This document shows, one piece after another, positions 44,306 to 54,042 of a DNA stretch of 64,000 bases (the first letter of the stretch is position 1; every line of letters starts with the position of its first letter). The notes under the pieces are model-generated. The model searched no databases. It was not told the origin of the DNA and worked only from the letters and a program-made list of their open reading frames with translations. The translations under genes were made by a program, and so were the position numbers. Origin of the DNA: CBDEFX01 sp965237635 (GTDB lineage Bacteria; Chloroflexota; Dehalococcoidia; Lucifugimonadales; CAUZJF01); assembly GCA_965237635.1 (NCBI GenBank), contig CBDEFX010000002.1, forward strand, positions 2,108,001 through 2,172,000, given 5' to 3'.

Positions 44306-44378
44306 CAGGCCGGTCGGACGCTCGGTACTCTCGCCGACGTGATGCTGATCGCGCTCGCGGCAGTTGGCCGAGTAGAGT

Positions 44379-45741
44379 CCCAGGAAGTGGTGTAAGAGGG
44401 AGAGGGTCTGGAGAAAGAGAGACCACCGCGTCATCCTTAGCGGGCAAAGAAGAAAGCTCGAGAAAGGAGGACAACGGTGGTCAAGGAAAGGATGGACCTG
44501 CTGGAGCTATTGCGCAGGGGGGGAATGGACGGTGACGTGGACTTTCTACGGGAGGCACTGAGAGTGCTGGTAGAGGGGATCATGGATGCGGAGGTGTCAT
44601 CGAGGATCGGTGCTGAGTATGGAGAACGCAGCCCTGAGCGGGTAACCCAGCGCAACGGGTATCGGTCCCGGGCGTGGGATACCCGGGTGGGGACTATGGA
44701 GCTGCACATCCCGAAGCTTCGAGAGGGGAGCTACTTCCCGAGCCTGCTGGAGCCACGGCGTCGCAGCGAGCAAGCTCTGCTGGCTGTGATCCAGCAGGCC
44801 TACGTGGAAGGGGTATCCACAAGGCGGGTGGACGATCTGGTCAAGGCCCTGGGGTGTGAGGGTATCTCCAAGAGCCAGGTGTCGCGTATCTGTCAGGAGC
44901 TGGACGTGGTGGTGGATGGCTTCCTGGGCCGTCCGCTGGACGGTGGACCCTACCCTTACCTGTGGCTGGACGCACTGACCCAGAAGGTCAGGGAGGACGG
45001 CAGGATCGTCAACGTCAGCGTGGTGGTGGCGACGGCCGTCAATGGCGAGGGCAAGCGGGAGATCATTGGGATGGACGTGGGTACCAGTGAAGACGGCGCC
45101 TTCTGGCTGGCCTTCCTACGCTCGCTGTCCGCCAGGGGCCTCAGCGGGGTGGAGCTGGTGGTATCGGACGCTCATCAGGGACTCCGCGGCGCCATCGCCG
45201 CAGTCTTCGGCGGAGCCAGCTGGCAACGGTGCCGCACCCACTTCATGACCAACCTGCTCACTCGGGCACCCAGAAGAGTCCAACCATGGATGGCCACCAT
45301 GGTCCGCACCATCTACCAGCAACCCTCCCCCGATGAGGTACACGCCCAACTCGATAGGGTGACCGATCAACTCGGAGACCGGTTCCCTCAGGTGGCCTCT
45401 CTACTGGACGAGGCTGGACCCGATATCCTGGCCTTCTCCAGCTTCCCTGTCGCCCACTGGAAGAAGATCTGGTCCAACAACCCCCTGGAGCGTCTCAACA
45501 AGGAGATCAGGCGTCGCACCGATGTCGTGGGCATCTTCCCTAACCGACCAGCCGTGCGTCGCCTGGTTGGCCCCGTCCTCGCTGAACAGCACGACGAATG
45601 GGCCGTCGGCCGCCGATACCTCACACCTGTCGTGCTGATCCTAAACGAAGCTCTTCCGGAGGCCGATCTCGCGGAGGCGACAGCCGCCTAAACAACATCA
45701 ACAGGATGACGCACTCTTACACCACTTGACGGGACGTGACC
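44379..45741 (+). mobile_element. IS256-family element, copy 2 (intact)
   Basis: Right end GGTCACGTCCCGTCAAGTGG (as reverse complement) stops at 45741. The left end shares TCCC and AAGTGGTGTAAGAG (44375-44398). About 1.36 kb, with a single intact transposase gene. Confidence 0.85.
44477..45691 (+). CDS. IS256-family (mutator-type) transposase, intact
   Basis: 404 residues from the GTG at 44477, which has AAGGAGGACAAC directly upstream. Zinc-less N-terminal part with YGERSPERVTQRNGYRSR, then the DDE core: LWLDALTQKVR (first Asp), ELVVSDAHQGLRGAI (second Asp), CRTHFMTNLL, and the Glu in [16 protein letters not shown]. This is the reference copy for judging the lesions in copies 1 and 3. Confidence 0.93.
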   Translation: MVKERMDLLELLRRGGMDGDVDFLREALRVLVEGIMDAEVSSRIGAEYGERSPERVTQRNGYRSRAWDTRVGTMELHIPKLREGSYFPSLLEPRRRSEQALLAVIQQAYVEGVSTRRVDDLVKALGCEGISKSQVSRICQELDVVVDGFLGRPLDGGPYPYLWLDALTQKVREDGRIVNVSVVVATAVNGEGKREIIGMDVGTSEDGAFWLAFLRSLSARGLSGVELVVSDAHQGLRGAIAAVFGGASWQRCRTHFMTNLLTRAPRRVQPWMATMVRTIYQQPSPDEVHAQLDRVTDQLGDRFPQVASLLDEAGPDILAFSSFPVAHWKKIWSNNPLERLNKEIRRRTDVVGIFPNRPAVRRLVGPVLAEQHDEWAVGRRYLTPVVLILNEALPEADLAEATAA

Positions 45742-46011
45742 GTTGGCCGCATTACGTCGTTCGCAAGTTCTAGCCAAGTTTCCTCAATGCTGACCGTCCC
45801 GTTGACTTTGCTCTCAGAACCATAGAACGAATAGATGGGCTACCCAAGACCGAGCCCGTGCCATTTCACACTGAGATATTGTACCGAAGCATCTGTAGTC
45901 CACTCTCGCCGGGCCCACCCAACTGGGCTCAAACCGGTCACCTGGGTCTCGACGCCACTTGTCGAGGGCGGTCACTTCCGACTACGGGCTGGCCTGAGGT
46001 TACGTCAATAG

Positions 46012-47349
46012 GTGTGTAAACGACATCAGGCGGCGACCTTCTCAGCCGTTGATTCAATGGCGATTCCATCCGCATACTGTGCACCGAGATAGACGTCTTC
46101 GATCAACTCAGGGGCCTTCAGACGCCTGAAGCGCTGTTCGGCGACCATCAACATTTTCCAGATCACCGCTATCGCCTGATCGACCCTCTTGTAGCGCTTG
46201 GCGGCATCGGTCCGAAGCCTGAGGGCCGCGAAGGGTGATTCTACCGGGTTCGTCGTGCGAAGGTGCCCCCAGTGCTCCTTTGGGAAGTCATAGAAGGTGA
46301 CCATGCGGTCCCAGTCCCGCTCCAAGGCCTCTGAGGCCGCCTCGTAGGAGTGGTCGCCGCACCACCTGGTGAACACCGTCCTGAGCCGCTCAGCCTCTGT
46401 CCGAGTCGGCGCGTAGGGGATAGTACGCAGCATGAGCTTGGCCTGGTCCTGTTGTCGCTTTGGAAGCTTGGCGAGCACGTTTAGGATCTTGTGGTTCCAG
46501 CAGCGTTGCTCGGCCGCCTGAGGATAGACGTTGCGCAGAGCTCCCCAGATGCCCAGATGTCCGTCTCCAATTACCAGTCTTGGGCACTCCAGCCCGCGGC
46601 GCCTCATGTCCCTGAGCACATCGGACCAGCTCTCTATGGACTCCCTGTATCCGGGAATCGCGCTCACCACCACCTTCCTTCCGTCGCTCAGGGCCGCCAT
46701 CACCACCAGGATCGCCGCCTTCTCCCGCTCAAGACCGGCCTTGACGTAGACTCCATCCACCCACATGTACACCACTTCGAGGTCATCCAGGGGCCGGCTG
46801 CGCCATTGGGCAAGCTCATCGTTCCACTTATCCTTCAACCGGGTCACCGTGCTCGCCGATATCGGTGCCTCTTCTCCCAGCAGTCCCCGCACCGCCAGGT
46901 CGAAGTCACCTTCGGAAAGGCCATGTAGGTACAACTGGGGGGTCAGCTCAGCAACCTTCCTGGTCCTGTTGACGAACAGCGGCAGCAGCCGGCTCTCGAA
47001 CTCCTCTTCGGTGTTGCGGACTCGTGGCCTCCTCAGCTGTACCGTTCCCGAACTCAGCGTAAGCCTTCGGGGTTTGCCGTATCCGTTCCTATAGCCTCTC
47101 TCGTTGTCCGACTCAGACCTGCGGGCCGACTTCGCCCTTCCTAGAAACTCCGTCACCTCTTCCTCCAGCAACTCCTGGATCAGCCGCTGGACATGGCCTC
47201 GCACCCAATCCTCCAACTGCTCCCACTCCGGCCTTGACTCCGACCTACTCCCAGTGCTTTCCTTCCTCATGGGCGGTGTATCTCCTCTCTCGGGCCTTGA
47301 GCCCGTGTTGTTCAGAGAGAGGGTACACCGCCTGACTGTTTACACACTT
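46012..47349 (-). mobile_element. Second type of IS256-family element
   Basis: Inverted ends GTGTGTAAAC...TCAGGCGG (46012 and 47349). 1338 bp, single transposase gene, unrelated in detail to the 44379 type. No target duplication was detected. Its right end abuts the ORF at 47369 and has probably removed that gene's start. Confidence 0.85.
46026..47270 (-). CDS. IS256-family transposase (second type)
   Basis: 414 residues, apparently intact. It has the N-terminal Arg/Glu-rich segment EEEVTEFLGRAKSARRSESD, the GYRNGYGKPR family motif, the DDE core with VYMWVDGVYVKAG, CPRLVIGDGHLGIWGAL, QRCWNHKILN and the Glu in RTTNPVESPFAALRLR. Within this family it differs from the other copies in the window. 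Confidence 0.93.
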   Translation of the reverse strand: MRKESTGSRSESRPEWEQLEDWVRGHVQRLIQELLEEEVTEFLGRAKSARRSESDNERGYRNGYGKPRRLTLSSGTVQLRRPRVRNTEEEFESRLLPLFVNRTRKVAELTPQLYLHGLSEGDFDLAVRGLLGEEAPISASTVTRLKDKWNDELAQWRSRPLDDLEVVYMWVDGVYVKAGLEREKAAILVVMAALSDGRKVVVSAIPGYRESIESWSDVLRDMRRRGLECPRLVIGDGHLGIWGALRNVYPQAAEQRCWNHKILNVLAKLPKRQQDQAKLMLRTIPYAPTRTEAERLRTVFTRWCGDHSYEAASEALERDWDRMVTFYDFPKEHWGHLRTTNPVESPFAALRLRTDAAKRYKRVDQAIAVIWKMLMVAEQRFRRLKAPELIEDVYLGAQYADGIAIESTAEKVAA

Positions 47350-47368
47350 TTTGAGGATACCTCAAGAC

Positions 47369-47971
47369 GTGATAAGGCTTTACTTCGAACTCCAGGAGTT
47401 CAAGGACGATCTGGAGTTTCACCAAGTGGGATTTGGCGTTTGTTGCAAGTTCAATGTATGGAAACAGGGGGTCGATGCACTGACAGATAGATCAGGGTTG
47501 GACACGTTAGGGGAAGTTGGTATCGTCCCCGGAGAACTCTACTCCCTTGGTTTGGAGTATTTTAAGAACAATGGCCGCTCCACGGGCCTGACCGATTATG
47601 TGGAAGCCAGCTTACAAGCTGCCGTCATGAAGACCATGGGCCTTGTGACACTCCATCCCACACCCACCGCCGATGCGGCCCTTGGGATGCAAGTCATCGG
47701 CGAGTGGGAGAACGAATACGACGGGGGCCTGCAGAGCCGCATCAAAATCATCAGAGAATCCGGAGTTGTCCGGCTGGAAGAGACATTCGATGATGGAAGC
47801 ATTCGGACGGAGTCACTGGTCGAGAGCGAGTCTGAGATTGGACGCCGCTTTGAAATCGCAGGAGGATCGGGCGAGTATTTTGTCATTGACCTGACAGGCA
47901 ATCTTCAAGTCTGGGACCGTTATGGCCTGATCTCCACTGCAAAGAAGCTCCAAATGGACGACTATCCTTAG
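47369..47971 (+). CDS. Hypothetical protein, N-terminus probably removed by the IS
   Basis: About 200 residues; the GTG at 47369 is a nominal start (a TTG at 47351 lies in the IS boundary). The N-terminal half (YFELQEFKDDLEFHQVGFGV) is globular and unknown. The C-terminal half (GEWENEYDGGLQSRIKII, ETFDDGSIRTESLVE, YFVIDLTGNLQVWD) looks like a small lipocalin-like or beta-barrel fold. There is no signal peptide in what remains. It lies 120 bases upstream of a nuclease-like gene. Confidence 0.5.
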   Translation: MIRLYFELQEFKDDLEFHQVGFGVCCKFNVWKQGVDALTDRSGLDTLGEVGIVPGELYSLGLEYFKNNGRSTGLTDYVEASLQAAVMKTMGLVTLHPTPTADAALGMQVIGEWENEYDGGLQSRIKIIRESGVVRLEETFDDGSIRTESLVESESEIGRRFEIAGGSGEYFVIDLTGNLQVWDRYGLISTAKKLQMDDYP

Positions 47972-48092
47972 CGACTCCGGAGTCAAGGTTTGGAAAACAC
48001 CGGATGCCCATCCCCTACTTCGGCACACCGACACGACGCATCCGTCGTTCCTCGACAAGGCCGAGACCTACTCAAGAGGGGAAGTCAAGGGC

Positions 48093-48698
48093 ATGCCAAG
48101 AATCCTCAGCGAGAATTCCGAAGATGCGCGCACCTGGCATTATTTCAGTCCGCTACTCCGTGACGGCGCGGATAGGAACCAAGTCCTAGAAAGGCTCATT
48201 CGCCAATCGTTCCCTGAGGCAGTCTCTGCTCAGGTTCTGGACGCAATTCCGTCTGCCGAGGTAATTTTCTGGCCAAAGCTCTCCCCACCGCCGGGCCGGC
48301 CCCAAAAAGAAGGAGCTTCCGAACCGGATATCTTGATAAGACTTGGCAACCAAGGGTTGATGCTCGTGGAAGCCAAATATCGATCTGACGTTAGCGAACG
48401 AACAACGCACGACGAAACACGAGACCAGGTGATTCGCCTTATCGACATCGGGGCGTGGTATGCAAGACAGGGAAACCCGAGAGATCGAGATACAGGCCAC
48501 TACAATAGCTATGTGGTCGTGCTGCAGTACGGCGATGCCCAGATAAACGCTGAGGAAATCGTTGATCGGTACAAAGGGAAGCCAGAAGCCATTGAGAAAG
48601 CCTTGCCCTATCGGTCGGACCTTACAGCCACCGATTATCAGCACTTGAGTCGGACACCTCCTTGGGATCGAGCGCTGTTTTCTTGGCCGCCTCGATAA
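48093..48698 (+). CDS. PD-(D/E)XK nuclease-like protein, C-terminus probably truncated
   Basis: 201 residues from the ATG at 48093. SEPDILIRL (E77, D79) and LMLVEAKYRSDV (E93, K95) make a clear PD-(D/E)XK active site of the kind seen in restriction enzymes and housekeeping nucleases. The last ~12 residues (TPPWDRALFSWPPR) overlap an antisense methyltransferase fragment, so the natural end is likely lost. Together with that fragment it points to a former restriction-modification locus. Confidence 0.65.
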   Translation: MPRILSENSEDARTWHYFSPLLRDGADRNQVLERLIRQSFPEAVSAQVLDAIPSAEVIFWPKLSPPPGRPQKEGASEPDILIRLGNQGLMLVEAKYRSDVSERTTHDETRDQVIRLIDIGAWYARQGNPRDRDTGHYNSYVVVLQYGDAQINAEEIVDRYKGKPEAIEKALPYRSDLTATDYQHLSRTPPWDRALFSWPPR

Positions 48699-48950
48699 AG
48701 TGGGTGACGGCCTTGGCAACAAATGTGCCTGAGCCGCAGGCCGGATCGAGGACGTGCTGGTCGAGGGGATCGGTCACCACCTCTCGCACGATAGCCCGCG
48801 CCAACCAGTCCGGGGTGTAGTACTTCCCCAGCTGACGCCGCCCATCGGACGGTATGACAGTCTCGTAGAGGATAGCCGCTACATCGTTTGGAGCTTCCTG
48901 CCAGTCGAACCTGGCAATGCGCCGGGCTAGGGTCCTGAGCAGCGGCAGTC
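48622..48950 (-). pseudogene. N6-adenine DNA methyltransferase fragment
   Basis: The minus strand from about 48950 reads LLRTLARRIARFDWQEAPND, then LGKYYTPDWLARAIV and the AdoMet-binding motif LDPACGSGTFVAKA. This is the start of the catalytic domain of large type IIG or BREX-like adenine methyltransferases. The NPPY motif and everything after it are missing, and the upstream part ends in a G-run. Confidence 0.8.
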
Positions 48951-48956
48951 CTCGCT

Positions 48957-48967
48957 GGGGGGGGGGG
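48957..48967. other. Run of 11 G at a junction between two gene fragments
   Basis: The homopolymer separates the antisense methyltransferase fragment from the plus-strand fragment that follows. It may be a repair scar or an assembly join. Confidence 0.6.
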
Positions 48968-49097
48968 CTACGACATCCACTACCGGGAGGACCTGTGGGC
49001 CGGGACGCAGATACGCGTGTTGACGCCCGGGGGACCGCCCGGTAAGCTGAGGGTGTTCCCGAAAATCCGAACCCAGGGGAGGGTACGTAAGTGGTGA
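48968..49097 (+). pseudogene. C-terminal fragment of an unknown protein
   Basis: Open frame without a start, reading YDIHYREDLWAGTQIRVL then PGKLRVFPKIRTQGRVRKW and ending at a TGA that overlaps the next small gene. No family recognised. Confidence 0.35.
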
Positions 49098-49279
49098 AGT
49101 ATTACTTCGAGTTGATCACTGCCGACGATCCAGAGGTCTTTCTGAAGAGGGTCGCCGAGCAGGGCGAAAAGGGATATCGCGCCGTGGGGTTTCAGGCCCA
49201 TCGCCCCGTTCAAGGCAAAGATGGCGTGATCTCGATAGAGCCTCAATGGGTAGCGCCGATGGAAAAGCACAGCGCCTAG
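49094..49279 (+). CDS. Small hypothetical protein (DUF4177-like)
   Basis: 61 residues from a GTG at 49094 (another at 49091), overlapping the stop of the fragment before it, so once translationally coupled. KYYFELITADDPEVFLKRVA and EKGYRAVGFQAH give the short strand-helix-strand pattern of DUF4177-type small proteins. Function unknown. AGGGGAGGG lies about ten bases upstream. Confidence 0.5.
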   Translation: MKYYFELITADDPEVFLKRVAEQGEKGYRAVGFQAHRPVQGKDGVISIEPQWVAPMEKHSA

Positions 49280-49309
49280 CCGAGTTTCCAAAGCCTGAGG
49301 GGCAGCGCC

Positions 49310-50311
49310 GCGCCGGCGGGGCGTCCGGCTTGGTCTGGAACGGGGTGTAAGTCGTCTCGGCGACATCGGCGGCGCCGTCCATCCAGTAGGGAATGGGAGT
49401 CCAGTCCTCCTCTGGTATCGCCTCGATCAGGTCCCGCAGGCTGGCGCGCTGGCGGATGGTGATAGAGAAGCGGACATCCATTTCCCGGCAGGCGGCAACG
49501 ACAGTGTAGGCGTAGAAGCCGCTGTCCGCCCGCACCGTGAGTTGTCCCCTGGCCCCGCCGTAGCGCGCCCGCCCCACCGTCTCACGCAAGAAGTGGGCGG
49601 CGCCACGGGCGGTGTTGGCCCGGCCCTCGCGCAGCCGGGACATCAGCACCTCGCCGGTGCCGGCGGCAATGGCCAGCAGCGGGTGATAGCCGCGGGCGCC
49701 GGTATAGCCGTGGTGGCGCGCTCCCTCCTTGGCCAGTCCATAGGTCTCGCAGATGGTCGAGTCCAGGTCGATGGTCAGGGGCGAGTCGCCGGGTCCGGCC
49801 CCAGCGGCCCAGGCCCGGGCCAACAACTGGCGGCTCACGCGGTCAAGTTGACGGACATGCCCCCACCGGAAGCTGCGCAGGAAGGTCCCCAGAGTGGATG
49901 GCACCTTGACCACGCAGCCTAGAACACCGACCGTCCCACCAGCGCGCAGCGCATCGGCGTCGTCGATGCAGTCGCCGCCTGCCAGCGCGGAAGCGACCAG
50001 CGTCAGCATCTTGTCCCCAGTGTTCGCCCGTCCCGGCGCTCCGCCGAGGTCAAGGTGATGGTCGACGAGTTCCCGCAGGCCCAGGTGCCGGGCGAGGGTG
50101 GCCGGCAGGAGCAGGCCGGCATTGGCCACCAGGCGATGGTCGTCAAAGAGGATGCGGATACGGTCGGGTTTGTTCTGTGGCAGCATCTATTGGGTGCTCC
50201 TTGTTTCCGGGCGGGTTTCTGTTCCAAAACCATTATCCCAGATTCAGAGGAGCACCCGCTGGCTTCTCCAAGGGCTGTCCCAAAGGCCGTCCTTCGGCGG
50301 ATTCATCCTTA
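49310..50311 (-). mobile_element. Diverged IS1380-family relic, left end missing
   Basis: The right end CCTTCGGCGGATTCATCCTTA resembles the end of the three intact copies with substitutions, and GGAGCACCCA lies at the same place upstream of the transposase. The left third of the element is gone; similarity stops near 49320. Confidence 0.75.
49320..50186 (-). pseudogene. IS1380-family transposase, C-terminally truncated
   Basis: About 288 residues (of 441) align with the intact copies, from the ATG at 50186 (LPQNKPDRIRILFDDHRLVA) through DLDSTICETYG and RADSGFYAY to TYTPFQTKPD. The frame then runs on into unrelated sequence. The catalytic Glu region is missing. Roughly four residues in five match the intact copies, so it is an older arrival. 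Confidence 0.88.
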
Positions 50312-51615
50312 GCGGGCAAAACAGAAGCTCGAGAAAGGAGGACAACAGTGGTCAAGGGAAGGATGGACCTGCTGGAGCTATTGCGCAAGGGGGGAATGGA
50401 CGGTGACGTGGACTTCCTACGGGAGGCACTGAGAGTGCTGGTAGAGGGGATCATGGATGCGGAGGTGTCATCGAGGATCGGTGCTGAGTATGGAGAACGC
50501 AGCCCTGAGCGGGTGACCCAGCGCAACGGGTATCGGTCCCGGGCGTGGGATACCCGTGTGGGGACTATGGAGCTGCACATCCCGAAGCTTCGAGAGGGGA
50601 GCTACTTCCCGAGCCTGCTGGAGCCACGGCGTCGCAGCGAGCGAGCTCTGCTGGCGGTCATTCAGCAGGCCTACGTGGAAGGGGTATCCACAAGGCGGGT
50701 GGATGACCTGGTCAAGGCCCTGGGGTGTGAGGGTATCTCCAAGAGCCAGGTGTCGCGTATCTGTCAGGAACTGGACGTGGTGGTGGATGGCTTCCTGGGC
50801 CGTCCGCTGGACGGTGGACCCTACCCCCTTACCTGTGGCTGGACGCACTGACCCAGAAGGTCAGGGAGGACGGCAGGATCGTCAACGTCAGCGTGGTGGT
50901 GGCGACGGCCGTCAATGGCGAGGGCAAGCGGGAGATCATTGGGATGGACGTGGGTACCAGTGAAGACGGCGCCTTCTGGCTGGCCTTCCTACGCTCGCTG
51001 TCCGCCAGGGGCCTCAGCGGGGTGGAGCTGGTGGTATCGGACGCTCATCAGGGACTCCGCGGCGCCATCGCCGCAGTCTTCGGCGGAGCCAGCTGGCAAC
51101 GGTGGCCGCACCCACTTCATGACCAACCTGCTCACTCGGGTACCCAGAAGAGTCCAACCATGGATGGCCACCATGGTCCGCACCATCTACCAGCAACCCT
51201 CCCCCGATGAGGTACACGCCCAACTCGATAGGGTGACCGATCAACTCGGAGACCGGTTCCCTCAGGTGGCCTCTCTACTGGACGAGGCTGGACCCGATAT
51301 CCTGGCCTTCTCCAGCTTCCCTGTCGCCCACTGGAAGAAGATCTGGTCCAACAACCCCCTGGAGCGTCTCAACAAGGAGATCAGGCGTCGCACCGATGTC
51401 GTGGGCATCTTCCCTAACCGACCAGCCGTGCGTCGCCTGGTTGGCGCCGTCCTCGCTGAACAGCACGACGAATGGGCCGTCGGCCGCCGATACCTCACAC
51501 CTGTCGTGCTGATCCTAAACGAAGCTCTTCCGGAGGCCGATCTCGCGGAGGCGACAGCCGCCTAAACAACATCAACAGGATGACGCACTCTTACACCACT
51601 TGACGGGACGTGACC
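50312..51615 (+). mobile_element. IS256-family element, copy 3, left end missing
   Basis: The right end matches copy 2 and stops at 51615. On the left it directly abuts the IS1380 relic at CATCCTTAGCGGGCAAA, a stretch shared with copy 2, so its own inverted repeat is gone. Confidence 0.8.
50348..51565 (+). pseudogene. IS256-family transposase with two compensating frameshifts
   Basis: GTG start at 50348 after AAGGAGGACAAC. Compared with the intact copy it gains two bases near 50827 (TACCCCCTT for TACCCTT) and one base near 51103 (CGGTGGCC for CGGTGCC). The total of three restores the frame, but the ~275 bases between them, which include the second catalytic Asp, are read out of frame. Inactive unless both are sequencing errors. 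Confidence 0.85.
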
Positions 51616-51744
51616 GAAAGGAGGTGCAGAAGGCGACTTTCGAGCGAAGGAGGCGGTACAATCAGGCAGTCTGGGGAGCCACTAAAAAGGGAGCCGCACC
51701 ACCCTGATCTCTTCGATCAAAAAGTGTCCCATTATCGCTGACTG

Positions 51745-51975
51745 CTAACATCCCGCGGCCTCGACGACACCCTGGCCCGTCAGGTAGAACGGCCGACTCG
51801 AAGGCAGATGGGCGGTGCCGTTACTGACGCGCCCGACGATGCCTTCGGCCAGCAGGCCGGTCAGGGCGCGGTGGACGGTCGCGCGGGCCTCGCCGAGGAC
51901 GTCCGCCAGTTCCGCCGGATCGACGAACGGCATCCGGCTGAGGAAGTGGAGCAACTGTCGATCGGAGAGTGACAT
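51745..51975 (-). CDS. Small winged-helix DNA-binding protein
   Basis: 76 residues. LSDRQLLHFLSRMPFVDPAE then DVLGEARATVHRALTGLLAE and a wing (GIVGRVSNGT) form a winged helix like those of MarR or replication-relaxation proteins. An in-frame stop lies just upstream of the ATG (51975). The short length suggests the C-terminal part of the original protein is missing. Confidence 0.55.
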   Translation of the reverse strand: MSLSDRQLLHFLSRMPFVDPAELADVLGEARATVHRALTGLLAEGIVGRVSNGTAHLPSSRPFYLTGQGVVEAAGC

Positions 51976-52463
51976 ATGTCGAACCTACCAGTTCTGGAGA
52001 CGTCCGCGGCAGCCGTTCTGGACGCCAAAGGTGGAAGGATTGGGCGTCTGTCGTTTAAAGGCGGCGGCAGCCGCTCAAACACTGTAAGCCTAAGCGCTCG
52101 ACCTCCCTTATAGCCAGTATAGCCATGTGAATGGCGGCGACGTCACCTCATTCGGTTGGCGGTGCCGATCCCCCGAACCACTACGGGAGTGGGTTCGGCT
52201 GAGACGACCTGGCGCTCCAGGGTATGCCCCAAAATTATGGATGCGTTGGCCGCTCGATTCCATTATTATCTACCGTAGAAGCACTGACGCTGGAGCGGCA
52301 CAGCAGGGAGTTGCAAGCGCCAACTGGTCACCATTGTTGCAGGCACGTCGGCTCAAGGATCGTGGCAGAGGCATTGGCACGTCTCAGCTACCAGAGTTCT
52401 AAAGAAGGAAATGTCGGAAACCGGCGGCACTTCCGTACCGGCCGCCCATAGCATGGAGGCAGT
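51976..52463. other. Intergenic stretch before the liv operon
   Basis: About 490 bases without a supported ORF. It should carry the liv promoter, but no convincing -35/-10 pair was identified. Confidence 0.4.
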
Positions 52464-53252
52464 TTGACGAACACAGCGCCTATCCTTGAGGTTCACGACC
52501 TGGTGAAGGACTTCGGCGGAGTGCGGGCCGTTGACCATTGCTCCCTGCGGATCAAGCGGGGCGCGATCACGGGGATAATCGGCCCCAATGGGGCGGGCAA
52601 GACGACTTTGTTCAACCTGGTTTCCGGCGCGATGTCTCCGACCAGCGGGCAAGTCATCTTCGACGGCCGGCGCATCGACAAGATGGGAATGCACCAGACT
52701 TTCGGTCTGGGCCTTGTGCGCACCTTCCAGATCCCTAGGGAGATGAAGCGCATGACGGTGCTGGAAAACCTTATGCTGGTACCCACTCCACAGACGGGCG
52801 AACACATCTGGGCATCTTGGTTGATGCCCCTGAAAGTGGCCCGTGAGGAGCGCCAGATCGAGGTACAGGCGATGGAAATCTTGGAGATGCTCACCCTATC
52901 TCACCTGGCCGACGAGTACGCCGGGAATCTGTCCGGCGGCCAGAAGAAGCTGTTGGAGCTAGCACGCGTCCTTATGGCCAAGCCCAAGATGGTGCTATTG
53001 GACGAACCCGGCGCCGGAGTCAACCGTACGCTGCTTCAAGACATCTCGCAGAACATACTTCTGGCCAGCGTCGAGCGGGACATCACGTTCGTAATCATTG
53101 AGCACGACATGAGATTCGTCATGGCTATGTGCGACCCGATTATCGTCATGGCCAACGGCGCCGTAATTGCGGAAGGAACGCCGCTACAGGTGCGGCAAAA
53201 CCCGCAGGTGCTGGAAGCATATCTGGGAGGCCCAACCGGTGACACTGCTTGA
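52464..53252 (+). CDS. livG: Branched-chain amino-acid ABC transporter ATP-binding protein (LivG type)
   Basis: 262 residues, TTG start with GGAGG just upstream. Walker A GPNGAGKT, signature LSGGQKK, Walker B MVLLDEPGAGV and the switch His (IEHDM) are all present, plus the C-terminal GTPLQVRQNPQVLEAYLG typical of LivG. With LivF it powers import of leucine, isoleucine, valine or related amides through LivH/LivM. First gene of a four-gene operon and 14 bp overlapped by livF. Confidence 0.93.
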   Translation: MTNTAPILEVHDLVKDFGGVRAVDHCSLRIKRGAITGIIGPNGAGKTTLFNLVSGAMSPTSGQVIFDGRRIDKMGMHQTFGLGLVRTFQIPREMKRMTVLENLMLVPTPQTGEHIWASWLMPLKVAREERQIEVQAMEILEMLTLSHLADEYAGNLSGGQKKLLELARVLMAKPKMVLLDEPGAGVNRTLLQDISQNILLASVERDITFVIIEHDMRFVMAMCDPIIVMANGAVIAEGTPLQVRQNPQVLEAYLGGPTGDTA

Positions 53253-53943
53253 TGCCTGCGGCGTAGTGGCCGGGTATGGAGAGACCGAGATACTGCACGG
53301 TGTGTCTATTACCGTGGGCATGGGCGAGGTCGTCACGATCATCGGCCCCAACGGCTGCGGGAAATCCACCTTGATGAAGGCTATTGTAGGTCTGATTCGG
53401 ATGCGATCGGGCAGCATCATGTTCCGGGGCGAGGACATATCTGGGATTCAACCGGATCAGGCGGTGCGCACTGGCTTGTCCTATGTCCCCCAAACCGGCA
53501 ACGTCTTTCCTTCACTGAGCATCCGGGAGAACCTGGATATGGGCGCTTTCATCCGTCGCGACGACTACCGGGGACGCATCGACGAGATGTTCGAAATCTT
53601 CCCAGACCTTGCCATGCGGCCGGGCCGCATAGCGGGAACCCTGTCGGGTGGCCAGCGCCAGATGCTGGCCCTCGCCCGCGCGCTGATGCTGGACCCTGCG
53701 CTGATACTGCTGGACGAACCCTCCGCCGGGCTCTCTCCAGAGATGATGGGCCTGGTCTTCGAGCGCATCAGGGACATTAATCGAAGCGGCGTAGCCGTGC
53801 TGCTGGTAGAGCAAAACGCCCGCGAAGCGCTGCGAATGTCGCACCGAGGCTACGTTCTGGTTGCGGGGGAAAACCGGCTGGACGACACCGGCCCTGACCT
53901 GCTGGACAACCCGCAAGTAGCCAGTCTGTACCTAGGAGGCTAA
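53239..53943 (+). CDS. livF: Branched-chain amino-acid ABC transporter ATP-binding protein (LivF type)
   Basis: 234 residues from the GTG at 53239, eight bases after GGGAGG and inside the end of livG. Walker A GPNGCGKS, a Q-loop SYVPQTGNVFPSLSIREN typical of LivF, signature LSGGQRQ, Walker B LILLDEPSAGL and NPQVASLYLGG at the end. Second ATPase of the Liv importer. Confidence 0.93.
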   Translation: MTLLDACGVVAGYGETEILHGVSITVGMGEVVTIIGPNGCGKSTLMKAIVGLIRMRSGSIMFRGEDISGIQPDQAVRTGLSYVPQTGNVFPSLSIRENLDMGAFIRRDDYRGRIDEMFEIFPDLAMRPGRIAGTLSGGQRQMLALARALMLDPALILLDEPSAGLSPEMMGLVFERIRDINRSGVAVLLVEQNAREALRMSHRGYVLVAGENRLDDTGPDLLDNPQVASLYLGG

Positions 53944-54042
53944 TCAAGACGTGCGCTCAGAAAGTCAGAGATGACTACCCTGCGCGATACCTCCCGACAA
54001 ATCGGCTCGGCCTAGACGCCAGCGCACACCACTGCCGTCATA

